DNA from: Pomphorhynchus laevis
Lineage: Eukaryota; Acanthocephala; Palaeacanthocephala; Echinorhynchida; Pomphorhynchidae
Direction: 5' to 3'
DNA length: 64,000 nucleotides
NCBI GenBank assembly: GCA_012934845.2
Contig: WNNJ02003225.1
Coordinates: 62,001 to 126,000, forward strand
The notes under the pieces were generated by a model. It did not search any database. It was not told the DNA's origin and was given only the letters and a program-made list of their open reading frames with translations. The translations under genes were made by a program, and so were the position numbers. Shown piece after piece: positions 30,961-44,206 of this stretch. Numbering within the stretch: position 1 is the stretch's first letter; each line of letters opens with the position of its first letter.

Positions 30961-31194
30961 CTTTAGAATTTTCAATATTAATATAATAGTTTTTTCGTTT
31001 TGTTATATATTTAATATATGAATATTTAAAATGTGAGTAATGTTACAGTTATCAGATTGCAGTTTAATGTTCCTTGAGGTGTAATGTTTTTCGATATCAA
31101 TGGGATACTTAAAATCATTTAAATCAATAAATTATAAAATTAATTTAATTAATTGGTTTCAATAAATGCTACAAAACATTTATGAAATTTAATG

Positions 31195-31395
31195 GCACAT
31201 TTAATTGCATAATTTTCGTATATTCTTAATATTTTTCTGCTGATTTACTGTTAAATAAACAGTTTGACAGTTACTGGTAGAACAAGTCATTGGTACATTT
31301 AATTGCATAATTTTCGTATATTCTTAATATTTTTCTGCTGATTTACTGTTAAATAAATAGTTTGGCAGTTACTGGTAGAACAAGTCATTGGTGTA
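31195..31395 (+). repeat. 98-bp tandem duplication
   Basis: ttaattgcataattttcgta...gaacaagtcattggt occurs twice in tandem with period 98 and only a few differences. Confidence 0.8.
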
Positions 31396-31399
31396 AAAC

Positions 31400-33000
31400 C
31401 AACACTTTCAACACTCAATTGTACTGTAATAAAAGAGTAAGAGTTATATGTACACCTTAATAGCAAATATCTAAGATAAAAATGAATATTTATAATTAAT
31501 AAAGTATAAAGTATAATTGAAATAAATTAATGAATAAATATAATAAAAATAATAATTAATTATTATAATATATTGCTTACAACAAGTAAATAATAAAATA
31601 CACTTTTCATAGTATAAATTGAATTTTTAATTTAATTTAATTTTTATTTTAAATTTAATTTGTCGCTTCTCCTCTTATTGAGTTTCATAAAAATAAATAC
31701 TCAATAAAATACCATTTTTAAAAATAAGCTTTTGCAGTCTTTTTGCTTATCATTGCTGTAGATAAAATTAATAGTATAATTAATAAAAATCAATTATTAA
31801 TATTATAATAATGAAGGTTAACTAATAAAATTACTTATAAATTATTCTAATTTAAAATTGTGTTATAATAAATTATATTTTAAAATTTAATAGATAATTA
31901 AGTTAATTTTTATTTTATTTTTTAACATTTTAATCGACTTTTTCAACTAAACTTCAGAGTCCAATTATCTTGACATATTTCTAACATTAGAAATCGCAAA
32001 AAGATAGTTAGCTGTTGTAGTTAGAGGTAAACCTTTTTAATTTACACAAATAATTCAAATTTTTAATTATTTTGTAATAAACTTCAAGTAAATGTTCATG
32101 CAAGTTAATAAAATATGTACTATGCCCCTCGTATGATATTCATGTTTAACAAATCGGTGAAGGAAAATTTTATTTAAAGCTCTCTTAATATTACGTTATC
32201 TATCTACAATCTCGAACTAATATTAATTTTCCCTGGATAAATAATTTATCAATACTAAGATTTGTTCATGATGATGTCGCACGTGCTTGTCGAAATAATT
32301 AAGGGCAATAACTTTTAGATTAGTATAAAATTAAGTATTACCGATAGTATTGGATTTTTCGTTTTTATTTTATTTTGGCGATTCGAATTTTCTATTTACA
32401 AAGTAATTATCTTGATCTAAAATAATTCATTTTAATGGTCAAACTTACAGTTCATATGTGCTTGACAATTATTATCACGCTTTTTTATAGCGTGATATTT
32501 AGCATATGACGATATCGTTATCATAAATACATTACATCAGTTTATCCATTTAAATGAATCAATTCACTAATGCATTGTCAACAAATTAACTTGTTTAAAT
32601 ATTAAATTTTTATACAACAAAAGCACATTACGTTCAAGTGTTTCTAACTTATGAACATATATTTACCTGTTTATCTATTAATATAGTTACCTATCAACGG
32701 TTACCAGCAATAGGTAGCTATCAATACGTAGAATTTATTACTAAATTATTATGCAAGTTTTTTTTCAAATTGACGGATTACTTCACTTAATCGGAACGTT
32801 TTATTTACTATAGCATTTAATTTACTAATTTAAGTATGGCATTAAAACCCAGAACATAATTTATTTATAATATTTAAATTTTTATTAATACAAAATTTAA
32901 TAATTAAATAAAAAATAATTATTATATGTCGACTTCCGAGGGAGCTGAAGCTCGTAAGGAAGCATCACATCGAATAAAAAAAAACAGAAAAAAACGAAAA
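31400..33000. other. AT-rich spacer
   Basis: No coding signal and no recognised repeat family; AT-rich throughout. Confidence 0.5.
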
Positions 33001-33009
33001 AAAAACATC

Positions 33010-33480
33010 AAGAGTTCACGAGATCAAGCTTTAGGCGTTCTTTGAATTGCTCAGCAGAAGAGCTGTTGATCACACCAAGTGATAATCCATTCCATCAATT
33101 ACAGACGCGATCCATCACGGTCGTACAATTTGTTCGATGCTTTGAGCGATGCTTCGAACATAGCTCGTGTCCACGTAACATTGAGGATTCACGAAGACAG
33201 AACAGCTGCTTACACGGATGGTTAGGCACGCGCAGCGACATCCACACTAGTGTAAGATCTGCAATCAACATATCGCATTCAATTGATCTTATACCCAACG
33301 TCTCTAGTCTAACTGGATAAGGAATGGAGCGAGTTGCCGGAACCAAATGCGTGGCTCTTCTCAAAATATTGTCGAATTCACTCAATTCTGATTTTAGTTG
33401 AGGGTGTGTTGCGTGAGATGCATAGAGCATATGTGATTTTAAGAGACTCGAATATACAATGCGTAAAGCCCTTGGCTCAA
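33010..33480 (-). mobile_element. CR1-like LINE C-terminal fragment
   Basis: On the minus strand: FDNILRRATHLVPATRSIPY, VRLETLGIRSIECDMLIADL, then a RESSMLRGH block and WNGLSLGVINSSSAEQFKER. These match the thumb and C-terminus of CR1-like RTs (RRATKLV...LPYEERL..LGL, RGH, WN.LP..VV.A.S...FK). Confidence 0.75.
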
Positions 33481-33499
33481 CATGATTAATTTAAATATT

Positions 33500-34360
33500 T
33501 AAATTTTTATTAAAAAATACAAATTTTAATAATTAAATAATAAATAATAATAAATAATTATTATAAGATTTTGTATAATTTATATCAAGTTAAAATAAAA
33601 ATTTGAAATTAAATATAAAAGTCGCTTTTATGAATGACCTCGAGGTAGACCTCGATACCGGTGGAGAGATCAAATCTCGAAACTGGCCGAAAACCGCGTT
33701 AAGCTATCTGAAAGAGAATTATGGTCTGTTACCCAAGATCGAGATGTCTGTGACTGCCACCACGACATTACACCCGGACCAGTGGTTGACAGGAAAAATC
33801 TTATGTATATTTTTTTAATAATTTTATATAATATTTTATATAACTGATATCAAGTTAAAAAACGATTGAAATTTAAAATAAAAGTTAATTTTTATGAATT
33901 GACTAATAAATAACAGAAGGTGTATCAGAATAAGGATTAGTGGTCATCAAGAAGAACTACTTTGTTATCACGTCTCGGCTCATATTTCTCAACCAATAAT
34001 AACTGAAATAACTGCTATGTTATCTGGTTTTGGCGCCTATTCTTCGACTCAACATAGCAGCGGGGCCATATACGTGCTAATGACGTATTTCCTCTGATAA
34101 AATTTGATTATTAATCAAATTAATAATTTGATTATATAGTATCTTATTCGAATATAAAGTATATTATTTATTATCTATCCAAAAAAATTTTCCGCTTAAG
34201 AGTTTAAATTTATTTTTAATATTAATGTGTTGATTTATATATTTTACTATTTTCCGAATAAGGATTAGAGATCATCAGGAGGAACTGCTTTGTAATCAAG
34301 TTTCGGTTCCTATTCCTCAACCTAACATAGATGCGGGGCTAAATACATGATAATGACGTA
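33500..34360 (-). mobile_element. Cluster of inverted PLE units
   Basis: Reverse-oriented hairpin motifs occur at about 33925-34000, 34010-34075 (ending aacatagcagcggggcc) and 34257-34340, with the AT-rich unit between them. Confidence 0.65.
33614..33805 (+). mobile_element. RTE-clade LINE 3'-terminal scrap
   Basis: ctcgaggtagacctcgatac through cggaccagtggttgacagga matches the reverse complement of 8430-8640, the 3' end of the RTE fragment there. It sits inside an inverted PLE unit. Confidence 0.8.
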
Positions 34361-34369
34361 AATAAAGAA

Positions 34370-35085
34370 TAAATGTAAGAATATATAAAGAAATATATAT
34401 ATCGATAAAGAATATAATAAAGAATATAAAGAATAAAATACATTGATAAAGAATATATTGTAAAATCATAAGAATATATTGATAAATATATCGATAAAGA
34501 ATATAATTAAGAATATAAAGAATATAATATATTGATAAAGAATATATTGTAAAATCATAAGAATATATTGATAAATCGATAAAGAATATAATAAAGAATA
34601 TAAAGAATATAATATATTGATAAAGAATATATTGTAAAATCATAAGAATATATTGATAAATATATCGGTGAAGAATATAATAAAGAATATAAAGAATATA
34701 ATATATTAATAAAGAATATATTGTAAAATCATAAGAATATATTGATAAATATATCGGTGAAGAATATAATAAAGAATATAAAAAATATAAAATATTGATA
34801 AAAAATATATTGTAAAATCATAAGAATATATTGATAAATATATCGATGAAGAATATAATAAAGAATATAAAGAATATATCGATAAAGAATATAATAAAGA
34901 ATATAAAGAATAAAATACATTGATAAAGAATATATTGTAAAATCATAAGAATATATTGATAAATATATCGATATCAATATATTGATAAAGAATATATTGT
35001 AAAATCATAAGAATATATTGATAAATATATCGATAAAGAATATAAAGAATATTATAAAGAATATAATATATTGTAAAATCATGAA
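34370..35085 (+). repeat. AT-rich minisatellite, about 89-bp unit
   Basis: Each unit contains gaatatattgtaaaatcata and agaatatattgataaatata, with gaatataaagaatataat between. About eight copies, with spacings mostly 83-90 bp and some shorter or longer. Confidence 0.85.
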
Positions 35086-35259
35086 ATTATATAATTACAA
35101 ATTAATTGTCACGGCAAGTAGTACTCAGTGGTATTAATAATCAATTAAAATAACAGTACTGATTTATATTGATCATTTTAGTCAGTATAATAATCTTAAT
35201 CATCTACAGTACTTTTATTAAACATATATATTAACTTGCTTGTATTTACCAAATATTTC

Positions 35260-36035
35260 ATAAATCAAATCAGCTAACTACGTATTTAAAATTAAATAAA
35301 TAAATTAATAAAATTAAAAAACAATAACAATAATAATGGCAACTTAAGATTTAATTATTAAATAATAAATAATAATTAATAATAAATTATTGTTATAAGA
35401 TTTTATATAATTTATATCAAGTTAAAATAAAAAATTGAAATTTAAAATAAAATACAATTTTTATAAATTGGCTAATCAGACATGGATAATCGAGAAGACA
35501 AGTCAAATCGGCTAACTGAAGCTACGTATATAATATCATTAAATATAAAAAATAATAATGCTAAATCAAAATTTATTAATTAAATAATAAAATAAATAAT
35601 TGTTATAAGATTTTATATAATTTATATCAAGTTAAAAAAATGAAATTTAAAATAAACGTCATTTTTATGAATTGACTAATAAATAACAGACGTGGTATCA
35701 GAATAAGAATAAGAGGTAATCAGGAGGAACTGCTATGCTATCAGGTTTCGGCGCCTAACTCCTCTACCCAATATATTTTGGGTTGATCAATTCCTATTTG
35801 ATAAACCAGTTAATTTTATGAATTAACTCAAATAATAGACAATGCATAAGAATAAGGATTAGAGGTCACCAGGAGGAACTGCTATGTTATCAGGTTTCGG
35901 CCTCTCAATGATGATAAAGCATCAGTTTTTATAATTATATGAATTATAAGAAAGTATTTTGCAAAGTAGATAATATTTAAATTATCAGGTTTCGACCCCT
36001 AACTCCTCCACGCAACATAGCAGTTTTTAAATAAC
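35260..36035 (-). mobile_element. Inverted PLE units
   Basis: Three reverse hairpin motifs (35695-35775, 35845-35915, 35985-36035) with the usual AT-rich sequence between them, starting from caaatcagctaactacgtat. Confidence 0.65.
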
Positions 36036-37230
36036 TTTATATCAAGTAATTTTTGTATTGACGTTACTTTTGTGCGGGTTATTGCAAATCTATTTTATTC
36101 TAAACGCAAGATTATGAAATTATGAAATTTTTGTTATTTTTCCAAAACCGTTTTACCTTTCGGTGTTTTTGCCTTTGCCAATCAGATGAAAATATTTACT
36201 TTATAAAATCTGACATATTCGACACTCATCACAAGATTCCGAACTTTCCGCGATAGTGAAAAATGAGGAATCGTCGCCTGCGCGCGGAAAATTTCGGAAT
36301 CGATTATTTTGCTCAGAAAATCACGAGATCAACAAATATACGATAGCACATGATTTTAAATGTTGCAAAGAAAAAACTTACACTGTCGTGACAAAATTAT
36401 TCAGTTTAATTAGTTCAAATAGTTTAATCAACATTTCATTCAAATTCGTTTATTACAATTTTAACTAATTTTTCAATGTTCTCCGTCATAAGCGACAATC
36501 GATTTGCAGTATTTGCAGGATTTTAAATGTTGCAAAGAAAAATGAATGATTTTACGAACCTCATTTGCTTTAAAATATATATTTTTGAATACCCTATCTC
36601 GCCCAGTAGTATTCTATTAAAAATTTGCGTTTTTAGTTATGAATGCATAAAATTTAAACTAATGGGACACTGACTTTAATTAAGTGTTTATTGAATGTCT
36701 GAGAATTCGACGGGATATAACAGAGCGACTTTTCGTGGGTCAATCCAGCGTGTATATTTGAATAATTCTATTGCTTGTTGCTTGTAATAAGTTAAGTATC
36801 GGTGTATCTTACCTGCAAAGTGATATCAATGGAATTACAATAACCTGTGGTTTCGGACCTGAACGCATTCAGCCAACAAGAAAAATCAAATATCATAAGG
36901 ATCGTGGATTAGCATGCTCCTTTCGATGAATCTGTTCAGTATTGTGCTCATCTTCTTACATTTTTCAATAAAATAAAAGTATCTTTTAACTTATGAGTGT
37001 ACAAAAATGATAATCCATCTGATAACTGTCACGATCGCAAAACAGTACTCGCTGAATAAACCAGCACGGCGGAAACGCGAAATGGACACACGTGAACGAT
37101 GCTGTAAATGGCATATAATGAGTTAGCACATTATGCGTAACCGGCGGTCAACACGGTGAACGATGCTGTAAATGGCACATAATGAGTTAGCTTATGCGAA
37201 ACCATCTATAAAAAGCAAGTGAACCGTTTA
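36036..37230. other. Mixed spacer with a 64-bp duplication
   Basis: gtgaacgatgctgtaaatgg...aatgagttagc occurs at 37092 and again at 37156. The stretch 36230-36330 is GC-richer with one short open frame of no known family. It probably leads into the LINE that follows. Confidence 0.45.
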
Positions 37231-37930
37231 ACATTTTGATTTTGTGCATGTCGTTTCTGTTTTACAAAATAAGCTAATCTTCCTTACAAGTGGCGACGAG
37301 GTGCTGACGAACATCCTGTTGCAGCGGGAAATGTTGCAAAAGATGCAACATTTCGTAACAGCCCAGAAGGATATCTCAATCATCACTCGGAAGACCAGTA
37401 TCATCGTTCAGATCATTCGACATACCGAAGGAATCTTTGAAGGATTACTGGGATCAATTGCAATTCCACTTTCATACACAAAGAATTGTGGAAGACACAA
37501 AAAAGAAAGAGCTATTTATGTTGTGGATTGACACTGCCGGTTTTCAACTCAACGTAGGACAAATAATTGGAAAACACGCATTTGGAATTATTAGTTGAAC
37601 AACTGAACAAGCAAAACAAGCTGTACACGTGTTGGCAGCAAGATACGAGTTCAACCAATGCGAAAATGAATGATACACTACCATATTCCATGTGGGTTGT
37701 TCGTTCGAGGAAAAGGCAAGACTGCAAATTCTTCTAACCAGAAATTGTAAATGAAAAACAAGCAGTGGATGCCCGTATACGGGATCATATTATTGTGAAG
37801 ACGCCCTATGATTATGTCCGGAATGCATTTTGCAGTTTGACAAAATTTATCATTAGAGGGCGTATAGAGGATTTACAATACATATGAGCTTCTCCAACGA
37901 TTTCAATTTCTTATTCAAGTGTAGAATTTC

Positions 37931-38600
37931 GTGTTCAAGTGTATTATCTGCAAGCAGTATCCTCCGCCTCAAAGAAATCTTGCGCTGAAAATAACTTGGG
38001 ATAATGGCGAAGGCAAAACCACTTTTTTAAAGAATATTAGAGGTACCGTCAAAGATAACATCTCTCGGGAAAGTATCTTTGCGCGATACATTTTGAAAGA
38101 TGGTTTTGCCAGAATAACATTCAAAAATGTTAATATGAAAGAAACATTCCGGATAAAGCTACAACAAATAAAAGGGATCAAAATCACTGACACTTTGCGT
38201 GCTACGGGAATCCTTAGGGATGTCCCGTCGTTCGCAGAGGAAGATGATGTAAAGGATTCGATTGATAAGTACGGAATAGCTGTAATAAAAAATCTAAATC
38301 CTATAACCAAGCTTACAGCTCTTTTCTTCTGAAAGGAGCTGAAGTGATTTACAAAAGCTGCGCGATTCTCGACCTGGAATTTTCTGTCATCTAATTGGTA
38401 ATTTTCGATGAGGATGACGTGAAATTCCGGTATCCGCAGTGCTACCGCTGTAAGCGATGTGGTTACTTTTGAAACATGTGTTTGGAAAGTGGTCCTTGCT
38501 GTATGCACTGTGGAGACGAGCATGAATCACAAAATTGTGAAAAAAAGTTCGAAAGACCTAAGTGTGCTAACTGAACACATTCACATACGGCTTATTCTCA
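37931..38600 (+). pseudogene. LINE ORF1 (zinc-knuckle) remnant
   Basis: An open part with RATGILRDVPSFAEEDDVKD, SIDKYGIAVIKNLNP and, after a frame change, LLKGAEVIYKSCAIL and the zinc knuckles at about 38440-38560. The layout (RNA-binding region followed by CCHC motifs) is that of ORF1 nucleic-acid chaperones in Jockey/I-type LINEs. Confidence 0.7.
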
Positions 38601-39340
38601 CACATGCACCCATTTTAAAGAATATTTAAAATGGGTGGATGATGATAATAAAAAAGCGTGTGAAGGAGCACAAACGTTTTTACAAGCGGAAAATACAGTC
38701 GGCTGATCAACATGTCTTCGAAATGAGAATGTTGATCGACCGACTAAACGAAATGGAAAAAAGGTGACGATAGTGACCGCGGAAAATAAAAATCTAAAAA
38801 CAAAATTATTATCAAAAGAGAATGAAATACAAAGTTTGAAAACAGATATAAGCAGAATATCAATAATTCATTACAAAAACTATAATGAAAATAAAAAATA
38901 GTACAAAAAAAAACTCAAATCGTTTTACAACTTTAAAAAACGCAGACCCAGAAGAGGATGACGAAAACATGGAGTTTGGCTCCTTAGTTTCCTCAGACTC
39001 GGAAGGATCTGCTATTTTTAAAGTCGTGCACAAACAGGCAAGGAAAGATAGGTCTTAAAAGGAGGAGGCACCAAGTCAGGGGAGCAACGTCCTCCTGCAG
39101 ATGCAGCCGTGTAAAAAGCGGTGCATTGAGTACAATTCGTTGGAAGACATCTCGTTGATAAGTTGGAATATAAGAACCGTTAGGAATCTAGTATAATATT
39201 TCAGTTTGGATCACGGGGATGTCCTCTTTCTGTAGGAGGCGCGTTCTCCACAGGTTTTAAACACTTTAAACAGAAGTTTCGAAAATTAAAAAAATTTTAC
39301 ATATCAGATTGACGGTAAGTTAGAGCTCACCCTGGTCTAA

Positions 39341-39706
39341 ATGACAAGCGAGCGTCTAAACGCTTGCTTGATTTCAGAGGATTCCAGTGACGTGGACTCT
39401 TATCAACTTCTGAAATTCTTCGTTTCCCGCCGTCCGGTGTATGTAGCAAACTGCTACATAAAACCGGGTTGCTGGCGGACGAAGGAGAGTAAGAAGGCCG
39501 TCAAGAAGTTGCTGCTTAGAATGTTTAATGCCGGTGCCCACTGCATTGTTGGTTACCTAAATGACTCCGGAGGAGCTCGAGTGGGATCACTGATTGACCA
39601 AATCGGAGAGGCCGTAATCCCAGTAGAGGGAACGTTTCTCCGGCGTCATACAGGTTACCAATCCATTTTAGATATCGCAATTAATTTAAAAAATTTCAAG
39701 TTTTAA
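39341..39706 (+). pseudogene. LINE endonuclease remnant
   Basis: YVANCYIKPG, then a helix, HCIVGYLNDSGGARVGSLID, VEGTFLRRHTGYQSILDIAI. This order matches the C-terminal half of the apurinic-like endonuclease of LINEs (y.pp, GDFN, pT, slDl). The catalytic Asp of GDFN is replaced. Confidence 0.65.
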
Positions 39707-40471
39707 ATAAAATGGTTAAACACAGAATTGGACTGGGTTTGGAAGAAAGAAATGGTACAAAAGTCAGATTTCAATCGTCCAAGGCTGGTATAAAAGCTTA
39801 CAACCAAAAAGTTAAAATGTTTTTAACCAATAATAATGATAATAATATTAATGAAATTAAAAATTATAACGGATGAATGTGAGAATGTGTGTGAGTACAT
39901 AAATTTTTTTAATGGATTGAGCGTGAATGTTAAAATGAATATTTTTAATGATTTTAGTTTAAATTTTATAAATAATCAATTGTATTTTTTAAGAAATAAT
40001 AATTTTTTATACAATTTTAATGCTGAATTATTTAATTCAGCAAATAAACACCTGCGGACAAAACAACATCAATTTCCAAAATACAATCCGAAGGCCTTGC
40101 ACATGAATAAACTCCTCTGTGGATAAAGATCTGATCCTAATTCGTCCGATCGTAGGAGGTTTCTCATGTGCCGACTCCAAGATCAAATCGATGAAGAGTC
40201 GTTAAAGCGTGATGCAAGAAAGCTGCTGTTTTACAAGACTTTCTCAAAAGAATGGTGGGAATCCATAAGGAAGACCACCTTTCCGTCTTGGAGAGCAGCA
40301 GCTTCCAAGTGAATTGCTTCAAAGGGCATTAAGATTGCATTAGAGGAAATGAAAAAGAAACATCTCTCAAATGCAATGATATGCTCAGAGGATGTGCAGC
40401 TTCAAAATAGGTTGAAGCTTACTCACCATCATATTGACCCATTAGAATAGGATATCACACTTGAAGATTTC

Positions 40472-41515
40472 TTGGATGCGTACCCGATCACGCCTAAGAC
40501 GTCATCTAATGGCATCTCGGCGTGCGCGGCCGCTACCAAGCTGATCGACGAGGAACTCCTAGGGCAAATCGCGGCTAAACTGATAGCTTTACCGCTAGCA
40601 GCATGGCCAGATATTGCACTCGGGAAAGTGATATTTCTTCCAAAGTGTCAATGGGTGTCAACGTCTAAGGACACGAGACTAATAACCATATCCAATAATA
40701 TGGTGATGGTCTATGAGAGAGCTCTGGCAAGATACCTGGCTCGTCACTACGAGTCGATTGGATTGTTTGGTGACCACATTCACGGTTTTCGTAATGGTAG
40801 GGGAGCTGTAAAAGCAGTCAGGGCATTACATGGTTTTTTCATTAAGGATACACGACCGGCACTGCTGTATTGAAGAGCATAAGCTTCTATCTAGAAGACG
40901 ACAAGGGTCCTTTTTATAAACTATCCAAGGGTTAGTTTCCATTCTCTTGATGTGTCTGCAGCCTTTGACAACATCGCACTTGACTTAGTAATGGAAACGT
41001 TGAGAAGTGATGTTGTTGCACTGAACATCTTGCGTCGAGCGTGGGGAATTTTGGAGAGCAGAAGCTTTTATTTAGAAGACTACAAGGGTCCCTTTTATAA
41101 ACTATCCAAGGGTCTTCCTCAAGGGTCCCCTTTATCGCCAATCCTTTATAAGATTACGACAAGGGGAGTCTTAGATGTACTCTTGGATAGGAACACTAGT
41201 GGTACTATCTATGAGGACGATATATCGCTGGTGTTTAAAAGAGATTTCTTGTCTGACAGGAGATTCATAGAAAGATAGAAATCTGTGGGGAATGGGATTG
41301 CTATACGCCTGTCTAAGTTGGGTTTGTCGTTAAACCCAACGAAAAGCAATTTCATTCAATACAGATTTCGCAAACCGGGACGCCATACTAAATTATTTAG
41401 TGCTCTTCCGGGGAATCGGAAGAGACAAATGAAGATACTGGAATGTGTCTTCGAATCCAGACTGCACTGGAGATCAGACATGGCAAAATGTTTTCAATTA
41501 GTAAAAAAGGTATAA
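40472..41515 (+). pseudogene. LINE reverse-transcriptase remnant
   Basis: Three open segments with frame changes between them carry RT motifs in order: LGKVIFLPKC...LITISNNMVMVYERAL, GFRNGRGAVKAVRALHGFF, SAAFDNIALDLVMETL, LPQGSPLSPILYKITTRGVL, YEDDISLVF and LGLSLNPTKSNFIQYRFRKP. The stretch at about 40870-40935 repeats sequence found at 41050-41115. Confidence 0.8.
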
Positions 41516-41779
41516 AGTTGTTCTGGCGTGCAAGACGTTTAAATGTCAGTTTGAGTATTGTATAGTAGTGCTCATCGCGTTTGTGTTGAGTGGCCTATAC
41601 TTCTACTCAAATAATCGTCCACCAGAACAACGTTATAGATTTTTAGAAAGGCTTCTAGAATTAATTAAAAAAGAAATTAATAATGATGAATATTTGAAAA
41701 ATAAATTAATTAAGAGATATGTAAAGTTTTATAATGTAAAAATAAAAATTTTAAATAATTTTAATTTTTTTTGAATGAA

Positions 41780-42640
41780 TTTGACTTACTTTGTTTTTGC
41801 GTTTAATTTAAAATCTTATGTAAATTATTTGTTGTATAAAAAATAAAATAGAATTTTATTGTTTAAATGTGGTTTTATTTATTTATTTCTATCATTGTTT
41901 TTACCATCACAAATCCGGAAAGAAAAATAATTACGACAGGGTTTGCAGAAGAGCTCATTTGGGCGTGAAGATTTACTTTTCATAAATTCAACGTTCACTG
42001 TTAATCAATGATTTTGTACTTTAATAAATTCTAACATTCAAAACAATTACCCTTGTGTTGAGTTTTCTGTTAAAAACCATTAAACCGATTAAGTTTTTCA
42101 TTACATCATGTCACTAAATTAACATCAAAATTAAATTTTTAAACATCACTATTTGGAAACTTTTTCTCCAGATATTAGCAGATTGCTAATGGCTCAACGC
42201 ATTAATGGAACATGAGCAAATTAGCTCTTCAGGCTCTTTAAAATCGGATATTCAATTTATTCGCGATAAGTCAAGTTAATCGATCCTCGCTATATCATCA
42301 TTTAGCAGTCAATTTGATCAGCTGTTGTAAAGTCAGGTATTAATCCAACTCCTCAAATCGAATGACAATTTTTAAATTGAATGACAATAACTTACAATAA
42401 GCTATTAAAAGCATATAGAGAATAATCCAAATAGCGGTTTTATTAAACAGAGTTAACACTATTTTATAAAACTCTTTTATTTCCTATTAAAAAATTACAC
42501 AAATGGTATCCTTAAAATAATATGATCTACATACACGTAAAGAATTTTCAGTTAAAAAACCACAAAACCGATTAAGTTTTTCATTACATCATGTCACTAA
42601 ATTAACATCAAAATTAAATTTTTAAACAGCACTATTTAAT
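41780..42640. other. AT-rich spacer with an 80-bp direct repeat
   Basis: aaaccgattaagtttttcat...aaattaaatttttaaaca occurs at about 42070-42155 and 42550-42637. No coding signal. Confidence 0.6.
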
Positions 42641-42659
42641 CAATTCTTACATTTTTTAA

Positions 42660-43400
42660 GATTTTTTGATTTTCCGTTTTACAAAAGAAGCTAACATTCC
42701 TTTGCTTAGTCATGACAGTAACGATCGGTTGAGGCGGAAGATTCCAGAACATTTATTTTTATATTTTAAATACACCAGAAAAGAATGTCTTGAACCAGAT
42801 TTAACGAATATTCGTTTGATTAGAGAAACAAGCCTGTCTGCATTCAATAGGTTTGTTCTCCAAATGCAATAGTGTGTGTCACATAAAGAACATGCGTACT
42901 ATATTCCAGAATATAAAGAATACATTTCCAGTCTTTTGGACAGCAGAACGTTTTGTCTGCTACAAAGTCCAACTTGTTTCTTCAGTTCGATTTGAAATTT
43001 GGATATTTCTCTATTCGGTCAACAGCATGTTTATTTTAAAAGAGACGTTTCAATACAATTAATGAAAGTTATTGCGGAAATTTCAGGGTCATACTCATCA
43101 CGTAATCAGATTTATCAAGATTATACATCTATCGAAACAATTCTTGACTGACTTATGTATATTAAAATTCTCAATTCACTACAATTTAAAATTAAAAATA
43201 TTTGACAAATTTGACTAAGAGAGCTACATACCTGCATAAAAAGTTTTTAACCTGCATTTGTATTCATGCAGAACGAAAAGCTTGCTTTCAAAACTTGTCA
43301 TGCGATCAAAAACGTATATGTACTGTTCAATGCGAATACAATACGGAAGAATTTGGTCATAATAAAACTGCAGTTTACATAAATTTATAAAATTTGTGAA
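42660..43400 (+). pseudogene. Unrecognised degenerate coding-like block
   Basis: Peptides such as RRKIPEHLFLYFKYTRKECL, IRLIRETSLSAFNRFVLQMQ, EHAYYIPEYKEYISSLLDSR and VIAEISGSYSSRNQIYQDYT have protein-like composition, richer than the surroundings, but the reading is interrupted. I do not recognise a family. Confidence 0.35.
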
Positions 43401-43639
43401 ATTTTATGAAGTAAAACAAAACTAGTTAAATTTATGCACACTTTTTATATTCTTTATATTCATGTATCAAGAATATAAAATTTAAAAATGAATATTAAAT
43501 ATTTAAATTTAAATATTTAATATTTTAATATTAAATTAATATTAAAATTTTAATATTATATGTATATTAAACAGTATCTGTATGTCAATATGCACGTATA
43601 TGTTTAATATAGATATTTAATATACAATATACAATAAAT

Positions 43640-44110
43640 TAACATCAATTAAAACTATTAGTAAATATATATCGTAAAGATGACATATTTAAATTTACAA
43701 GAAAAATATTTTTGCATGAGCATTCAAGCATACCTTATAATATAAAATATAATACATTAAATAATGAAATTTTAAGAATTGCAACAATTTGTAATGATAT
43801 TGGTTTTCTTCAAAATCATTTACATAATTTAATAGATACATATTTTAAACTAGGTTACTATAAAAATAACAACAAGCAGGAAATAGTAAAATATATAAAT
43901 CAACACAATAATACAAAGAATAAATTTAAACTCTTAAGTGGCAAATGTTTATGGATGGATAATAAATAATATACTTTGTATTAGAATAAGATACTAGATA
44001 GTTTTATCAGAGGAAAGGCATCATTAGCATGTATTTGGCCTCGCTGCTATGTTGGGTAGAGGAGTTAGGGGCCGAAACCTGATAACATAGCAGTTCTTCC
44101 TGATGACTTC
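43640..44110 (+). mobile_element. PLE fragment: RT C-terminus plus hairpin motif
   Basis: LYRKDDIFKFTRKIFLHEHS, NEILRIATICNDIGFLQNHL and FKLLSGKCLWMDNK, followed at 44035-44105 by cctcgctgctatgttgggta and aggggccgaaacctgataac. It is colinear with 1440-1900, so the hairpin motif is part of the element's 3' region. Confidence 0.72.
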
Positions 44111-44206
44111 TAATCCTTATTTTGAGATATCATCAGTTATTTATTATTCAATCATAACAAATAACTTTTTAAAAGATAATTACTATTTTTATTTTAAATT
44201 TACATC

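Larger units (their letters stand above)
37240..41780 (+). mobile_element. Decayed two-ORF LINE (Jockey/I-type)
   Basis: ORF1 region (about 37.9-38.9 kb): a gag-like protein ending in CCHC zinc knuckles, CYRCKRCG and CCMHCGDEHESQNC, then ERPKCAN. ORF2: an endonuclease piece (39341-39706, VYVANCYIKPGCW, AHCIVGYLND in place of the GDFN motif, SILDIAI), then RT (40472-41515) with GFRNGRGAVKAVRALHGF, DVSAAFDNI, GLPQGSPLSPILYKI, YEDDIS in place of YADD and GLSLNPTKSNFIQYRF. Many frame changes; long dead. The region 37.2-37.5 kb belongs by position only. The exact clade is uncertain. Confidence 0.78.

Noticed and set aside
34317-34977. Hydrophobic open frames rich in Ile, Tyr and Phe on the minus strand
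   Set aside because: They are the translation of the 89-bp AT-rich minisatellite; the repeated pattern follows the DNA period and has no initiation context or family resemblance.
37969-38523. 184-codon minus-strand open frame
   Set aside because: It lies opposite the LINE ORF1, whose plus-strand reading has zinc knuckles; the minus frame has no motif.
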